A DNA stretch of 64,000 bases, taken from positions 176,223 through 240,222 of the forward strand of contig JAGQDJ010000128.1 in NCBI GenBank assembly GCA_022885665.1, read 5' to 3'. A model generated the notes under the pieces. The model saw only the letters and a program-made list of their open reading frames with translations, was not told the origin of the DNA and searched no databases. The position numbers and the translations under genes were made by a program. Shown piece after piece: positions 57,972-64,000 of this stretch. How positions within the stretch are numbered: the stretch's first letter is position 1; each line of letters opens with the position of its first letter. The stretch comes from Triops longicaudatus (taxonomy: Eukaryota; Arthropoda; Branchiopoda; Notostraca; Triopsidae).

Positions 57972-59993
57972 TTTAGCTAGGCTAAGCTGTGGAAAAATAA
58001 TGTAATTAGTAAAACAACCAAAATATTTGAAGTAGCTTACTTTTTCTGGAAGAAAAACACCTGCTTTTAAAGAAGTTCGAGTTTACACGTGGTCAACGGT
58101 TCGTCGTTCGGTATGGAACTGCGAATAGACAACCCCTATGTAATCTGCCGTTCGTAGTTGAACGAAACTTGCTTCAGGCATGCTTCAACCAGTCGCAGCA
58201 GAAGTTGCACCAATTAACAACGACTAGTTACCGGTTATCGTGCATTGTCAATAAAAAATTATAATTTTGTGTTATAATTTAACCCAGCTCTTTAATCGAT
58301 TTTAGCTCTCCCACGATACAGGTTCGGTATCGAACGACGCAGAGGCGTCGTGCCATATGGGGCCGGGGGGGGGGGCGGGCCCCCCAAAAATTTTTGAATT
58401 GGTATCTTATAAGATTATGTAGGATTAGTTCTAATATTATATAAAGTAAAAGGATAATTACCTTTTTACCAATCATCAGAAATATTAAACGGTCAGAAAA
58501 AGTCGATAATGTGCCCGTTAGATGGCATAGTTGCGACTTTAAACAGACCAACAACAACAAATTCACTTGCATCATCTAGCGAAAGCGGGGAAACCGTAGA
58601 TATGCCCCATACGCCCTCTGCTGAACACCAACCTTGCGGTATTCAAATAAGATTCTGTCTAATAATTTTTTAGTTTTGCGATAATAACGATAATAACCAT
58701 TTAAGTTTGCAAAAATCCACCTTCAGAGACAGAACTAAGCAAAAACCTAGATTTCAAGAAGATTTATAACGTGCAAGTATTTTTAAAGTCGCTTTAAAGC
58801 TAGGGCCAAACTCTCGTTTAATTCTCAAGGCAAACAAGCTCAGAAACCGTGTTTGCTTCGCAATTTTTATTCTAAAACTTCGAGCCTTTTGTGCAATTTT
58901 ATCCTTCCTTCATGGATAATAAATAGGTTCCAGAACGCGTTAGTGAAAAATTTGTAAAATTCTAACTTTTAATCTAGAAAAAAGATTGAACAATTACTAA
59001 ATGGTGTTACGAAAAATGACAGAGAAAGTGGTTATAATGGCGATTTGACGCTGTCCACCACTTGGTGGCGTAATTTGAAAACAACTCTATTCCTAACGTC
59101 ACGGCAGCTGCGTGAGCGCGTCCAGAGTCCTCTTTCGAACGGTTTTGCCCCGCAGTCCCAAGCTTATGTCACAGATGGCGCGTGGTTAGCATAAGGCAGG
59201 TTTGCTTGGATCGTTTTCATTGATAAGTACCGTACATTCACAAATGGGATCCAAAGTTCGTTACGGGAAACACAGAGGTTAAATGTGCAGTTTACGCTTA
59301 AAGTCCACAGAACCATAAAAAAGGAAAATGTAAACTAAGTAACCTAAGCGTTGAGGTCACGTTTGCCGCACTCGATATTTCTTACAGAGTATCTAAGGCA
59401 AGATACGTGATCATTTTCCTCCTCTGGTAAAGTTGACAATATTTTTGGGAATATTTTTCGGCGAAAAATAGCGAGCGCTACAGAGAGAACTGCTTTAAGA
59501 CTGCGTGCGAAAGAAGAGACGAAAAATATAAATAAACAGCGCACTGCATGTAAGCGTTTTTTTTTTTTCAGTTCCAATGAAACATTAGAGCTGCATGGTG
59601 GATAAATATACAAGGAGTTCGTCTGTTTCTGCACCAGAAGCTAAAGGTCAGTATGATTTTTCTTACTGTTTTTCTTAATTTTCAGCATTGCCCGCGTAAG
59701 AAAAAAAGCGGGCGTGGCCTTCGTTTCAAAAGGCGGTTTTACTGTTCTACAATTATTGCACGTGTGCTTCACAGATAATTGATTAAGGTTACCCTTTTCA
59801 ACATGAAAGAACGTCACTGGTTTAGCCGAAGCGTTTATTTTAATAATATAACCTCTTTGTAATACATTTCTGCACATAGAATATGTATATTGTTCGTGCA
59901 TTTTAAGCGATTTTGGTAAAATTCCTCATCAACAGTAGTACCCAATTAATATGCAAAGCGGTTGAAATGAATGATGATAATAATAATAATAAC

Positions 59994-60042
<49 letters not shown>

Positions 60043-60173
60043 GTAATAAAAATAATTTGGCAACGCTGTCTGCAAAATAGAAGATAAGCATGAAGTCAGC
60101 ACTTTCGGAACGATCAGTGCAGTGCCCGAGTGTGCGAAGTTAAGAACTGAGACTTTGACTATTCGTTTTAAAA
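57972..60173. promoter_or_regulatory. LYAR and PAN-protein upstream region
   Basis: The two genes are divergent across 2.2 kb. The LYAR promoter is near 57972-58150. A G-rich homopolymer tract (58358-58387) flanked by GGGGCC/GGCCCC and a small hairpin (CGACGCAGAGGCGTCG, 58334-58349) lie in the middle. The (AAT)n microsatellite precedes the secreted-protein gene; its start region has an arthropod-type initiator-like ATCAGTG near 60112. No other gene. Confidence 0.5.
59973..60054. repeat. (AAT)n microsatellite
   Basis: About 80 bp of nearly pure AAT trinucleotides with one AAC interruption, about 120 bp upstream of the next start codon. On the minus strand it creates a spurious poly-leucine frame. 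Confidence 0.9.
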
Positions 60174-63003
60174 ATGGCCTGGGCCGTTTTGATTCTTTTC
60201 ATGGCAGTTCTCGTGGATGGTTCTGAGGATGAATACAATAGGTGTTACAACAGAGACTTCGGCTCAGACGGGCTTACTATAACCTGTAAGTACGTTTATC
60301 CGCGGCTAGAAAACTTAACGTCAAGTATCCAACAATTGATCACAAAGTTTAATGACCACAGTTGTGAAACGGGCGCTTCGGCCTTAAACGATCTTCTGGT
60401 AACTAATTTCAATTCAGAATTTGCACAACAAGGTCGCGCTCTGAAAGAATTGTCCGTTCGGGTTGAAAACATCGAGAAACGAGCGGAAAAGGGACTTGCC
60501 AAGATTTCAGCGTTAGAATCAACGCTGGAGGAACGGTTTAACAAACTGTCTCAAAATTACGAAGACACGAGTCAAATGCTGAAGAAGATACTGGACGCTG
60601 TGTCCGACAAAGCTGAAGGAATAACAAACCTGGTTCAAAAACAGACAAAGAAAATCGAACAGCAAGAGTTTGCTACCCAGAACGAATTCCGAAAACAGGA
60701 AGCAAGGATTCAGGAAACGGCGAAAGCTGTCACCGACATCGCAAATGGAAACCAAAATTTGATTCAAAATTATCAACAGTTGGAGCGTGCAGCGCAAAAA
60801 TTAGATCACGCGGAAAGCAAGATCGAAAATGTGTTAAAACTGGCCGAAAACGCAGTTATCAATGACCAGAACCAGACGCGAAAAATCGATGCGCTCCACA
60901 AAGTTATATTGAATGGCTTTCAAAAGCAAGAATCGAACTTCAAAGAAGCATCGAACGCGACATGCGAGAACACGTCTCGCATTAAAAATATTGTAGAGAG
61001 AACAGAAGCGATTCTTAATAATGTAAGCGAACGAATTCCTCATAATACTGAAAACGTGCGCCAATTTTCTTGAATTATGAATACCTTGTCTTTTATTGTT
61101 ACTTCATTCACGTTTGAAGATTTCAACGACAAATTGTGAAGCCGTGTTCGCTAGTTTCTTTATTCCTAACCTCCGCGATTCTTCTACTGGGTGATTTGTG
61201 AAGCACAAGTTAGTTATGAAGCCTTTTTCACAAGTTAGTCATGAAGCCTGCCTTTCTGAAAACAGAGATCAGATTTGGGAAAATTCCTCCTTTTTTACGG
61301 CAAGTCAAAAAGCAACGTAGCGTGTGTTTCCAATATCAAGAAATCGAAACGTTGAAAAAAATAAATGAACGAAAATGCAAAAAGTGTAAGAAATAATTTT
61401 AAAAAAAGTACAAAACGCAAGTGAAATTTTCGTAAACCTTCTACCAACCCTTAACGAAAAAAGGCGTGTTTTTTTTAACTCTAGCCACTTGAGTTATCTC
61501 AGCTTCACTAGTTAATTACTTATCCACGTATAATAAAACAAAGTTGGAGGAAAGTAAAACTTATAAGACTTCCAGCGACGCTGTTTATTTAGCTGGTTTA
61601 ACATTTGGGCTTGTATTTGTTTTTGTTGACGATACTACGTAATGGCTCTTACATGTAAGAGTTCTTAAAACTCGAACGAGTCCTCTTTGGCAACAAAAAT
61701 ACTAGCCAACCGATTTCTCAAAAATGGAGCGAGCTACCCAGTTCACAGAACCGATTTTAACCAACTTTCTACAACTGTTGAAAATTAACAAGGTAACGAA
61801 GGAGCTCGGGGATTCTGCGCCAGAGAAACCATGGAACAATTTCGTCACCAGCACTAGATACGTCAACTTCAGGTTGATTACTTCTGAAAAAGGCTACTTT
61901 GAGCCAAAGTACATTCCCAAAGGTAACAATACTCAGGAAAAGCACTCAAGATTTTCAATATTTATAGCATTTTAATTAAGTTAATTTAGTTGACAATTAT
62001 AATTTAATGTCTAATTGTTTTCACGATTAACACAGAACTTTCCCTTTTTCGGGCAAAGAAAGATTGCATGTGGTCGTGTGCCAACAACCAATCGTGTTTG
62101 GCCTTCAATTTGTACGACACTGAAAATTACTTCGTGTGCGAGATGCTACCCGACAACCTCTGCGTCAATAGAACCAAAATCGCGTTCGCGGAATGGCCAG
62201 GAAGCACTGTGTGGGAAAAGATGAGTTCTGCGGTGCAACAATCTTGCGTGGATGCGAAATTTCCGGTAGGAAGACGCATTCCGTGTGAAGCATTGCGACC
62301 GGGCTGTTTTGGAGAGTGGCCGCAGTGTTCGAACTGCTTGCAAACGTGCAAGGACTCTAGCAAGCTTTATCACTACGGTACAGTTGCATAAATACCAGAA
62401 AAAGTAAACTTCAAAGTTCCGTGTTTATTATTATTCCCAGACAAGCGAGAATTCACACTTTGGCCCGAAGGGAACGGACCTTTTGTGCTGCCAGTGTTTG
62501 CCCACTGTTGGACAAGTACGCTGTATCTCTTACGAAGAGAAGTGAATTTAACCGAGGCCAGACTAAAACACAACTACATCATGCCTTTTGAAGACATGCA
62601 TCGATTCTGGCGGCTCAAAACTTACCGTTACATCCACTTCCGGTTCGAGACTGCGAATTCAATTTTCTGGGTAGATTACAAAAACTGGTATATCGATGCC
62701 AGTGGATCGTTGATGAATTTGACTTTCGCAGGTAGTTTTGGTCGTGTAATTGATATTTTTGACTTAAATGGTCAGGCAATGAAGCCAACCCCTTTCATAC
62801 ATGTCAAGGAGGATCGCTTCGGTTGTGGTTCGTTTTGGCTGCTAGATCCGAACAATGCCACGTACTGTCCAGGTGGGCGTGTCAGCATGTTAGGCGAAAT
62901 GAGAGTAGAAGGCGGGAAAGTCGTTAGTACGGGAATGTCTATACCAGAATCCCTATCACGAAATGAACCTGTATATTATGTACATATAGTATTATACGGC
63001 TAG
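60174..63003 (+). CDS. Secreted coiled-coil, PAN/Apple-like protein with novel C-terminal domain
   Basis: I do not recognise a named family. Predicted exons 60174-61022, 61742-61922 (or from 61706), 62036-62377, 62441-63003; 1935 nt, 644 residues, all in phase. Residues 1-16 (MAWAVLILFMAVLVDG) are a signal peptide. Residues of about 50-283 form a long heptad-rich coiled coil. Exon 3 begins a Cys-rich PAN/Apple-like module (KKDCMWSCANNQSCLAFNLY ... FVCEM) followed by more cysteines (PGCFGEWPQCSNCLQTCKDS). The C-terminal 187 residues start EFTLWPEGNGPFVLPVFAHC, loosely like the entry strand of fibrinogen-related domains, and contain FGCGSFWLLDPNNATYCPGG. Several N-x-S/T sites suggest glycosylation. 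Signal peptide, coiled-coil trimer and ligand domain resemble extracellular recognition proteins; that role is inferred. If the first donor is not used, exon 1 alone would end at 61073. Confidence 0.7.
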
Positions 63004-64000
63004 TAGGCCTGTCCCGTTGTCGTCCTTTTTTTTACATTATTTAAAGACGTTGAAGGAAGGTCAAAGTTTATAGCTCTATTTATCGGGGTTGAAGCGGTAA
63101 AAAAAAAAACGATACAGGTAAAATAAAAGAGATTTCTCGTTTACCGTACCAAGTATCAGCGATAGACTAAACGAAAGCGACTTTCAGGAAAACAGTAATC
63201 GAAAAATCCCTTTCTACTTTCATCGTAACGTTTATTTTTGCCACATTCAACCACGCCTATAAGATATAAAAGTAATGTCCTGAATTTCAGATTAATTCAT
63301 TACATTGTTCTTATTGGGAAAAGCTTAAGCTTTTATAATTTAAGCTTACAATTTTCGTCGTACCCACCGTATGGTGGCACTGGCAAGCCCTACGGGGCGG
63401 AGCCTACTTATGTTTCCTTTGTACCGGTTTAATGGAGAGCCCGCCCCTTCCTGTTCTTGCTCCCATGTTTAGCGAAATGTAACTTTTTTTCATAATAACT
63501 CGCTGTTTTGTCTGTTGAATCTTACAAATACGCTGGGTTACTTTATCTTTGTAGCCATTTTCGACAACCAAATAGTTACGTTCATCTGGTAAACTGAGAC
63601 AATAAATTAAACTCTCCAAATTTAAATTAACGCCAATTCCCCTTTTTACTATTAACAAAAAATAAACAAAATGTAGAAATATAAAATGGAAAACGCAAAT
63701 AAGGAATATCTATGACTAGATCGAATAAAAATATAAATAAATATTTTGAAAATACAAATGAAAAAGTAAATTGAATTTAAAAAATGAATACGAATAAAAA
63801 TACAAATGTGAAAAGTAAATAAAAATTTTATCAATAAACTGTTAAACATCGAAGCTGAAAACCAGATGTAGTGTCCAAGGCAAGGACATGGTTAGAAAAC
63901 CGAGACTTCTGTGATTGAGGAACGTGTTTTTATGTGCTGTGAAATCTAAGCGACTATTATTCTTGCATTTTCATTATTATTGCGGTTAGAGTAGCAGTAT
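63004..64000. other. Right-edge region
   Basis: The first 250 bp are probably 3' UTR of the PAN-protein gene. A minus-strand frame ending at 63404 (NLNLESLIYCLSLPDERNYL, then VVENGYKDKVTQRICKIQQ) begins at a possible acceptor near 63640 and could be a terminal exon of a gene to the right; I do not recognise it. 63660-63850 is AT-rich low complexity. Confidence 0.35.

Noticed and set aside
59903..60091. Poly-leucine ORF
   Set aside because: Translation of the (AAT)n microsatellite on the minus strand; no coding content outside it.
1..64000. CRISPR arrays, bacterial operons, rRNA genes or intact transposase/reverse transcriptase genes
   Set aside because: Looked for on both strands; none seen. 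The repeats present are diverged tandem or inverted types without CRISPR spacing.

Overview
This is nuclear DNA of an animal, almost certainly an arthropod. It has AT-rich, intron-bearing genes with GT-AG splice sites, no operons of bacterial type, and orthologues of conserved metazoan genes. The closest recognisable match is the complete 211-residue GRB2/drk adaptor, whose linker wording is arthropod-like; an egr/stripe-type zinc-finger gene, a NEMO/Kenny gene and a GATC-POLG2 two-cistron locus fit the same picture. I cannot name the species; nothing forces an insect over a crustacean or chelicerate. Exon boundaries below were derived by hand from splice consensus, reading phase and family similarity. 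In every multi-exon gene whose start and stop are both settled the exon lengths sum to a multiple of three.

Layout. 0-7 kb: KDEL receptor (-, cut by the left edge), NDUFA6 (-), and divergently LENG8 (+). 7-9.4 kb: gene-free, with a tRNA-derived SINE-like piece. 9.4-11.75 kb: GATC and POLG2 (-), 21 nt apart, apparently dicistronic. 12.7-18.6 kb: an equilibrative nucleoside transporter (-) with two alternative first coding exons. 19.2-24 kb: a small TATA-driven ORF, NEMO/IKBKG (-), and mitochondrial carrier UCP4 (-). 25.4-26.7 kb: GRB2/drk (+). 27.4-31.1 kb: TBC1D12/14 RabGAP (-), divergent from NRBF2 (+, 31.9-32.9 kb) across a fold-back element. 32.9-56.3 kb: a large regulatory landscape whose only clear gene is an EGR-family transcription factor (-, 40.3-44.9 kb). 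It carries 13 perfect TGACGTCA cAMP-response elements and two unrelated degenerate tandem arrays that share a period of about 160 bp. 56.3-58 kb: LYAR (-). 60.2-63.0 kb: a four-exon secreted protein with a long coiled coil, a PAN/Apple-like domain and a fibrinogen-like C-terminus that I do not recognise as a named family.

Themes. Three neighbours (NEMO/Kenny, TBC1D12/14, NRBF2) have links to autophagy in other animals, and TBC1D12/14 and NRBF2 share one head-to-head promoter. GATC and POLG2 both serve mitochondrial gene expression and seem to share one transcript. Non-coding space holds several repeat families: a hairpin of about 70 bp present in at least seven copies between 3.5 and 27.4 kb, pogo/Tigger-like inverted-repeat elements near 37.6-38.5 kb, and a duplicated block of about 115 bp at 49.9 and 55.5 kb.
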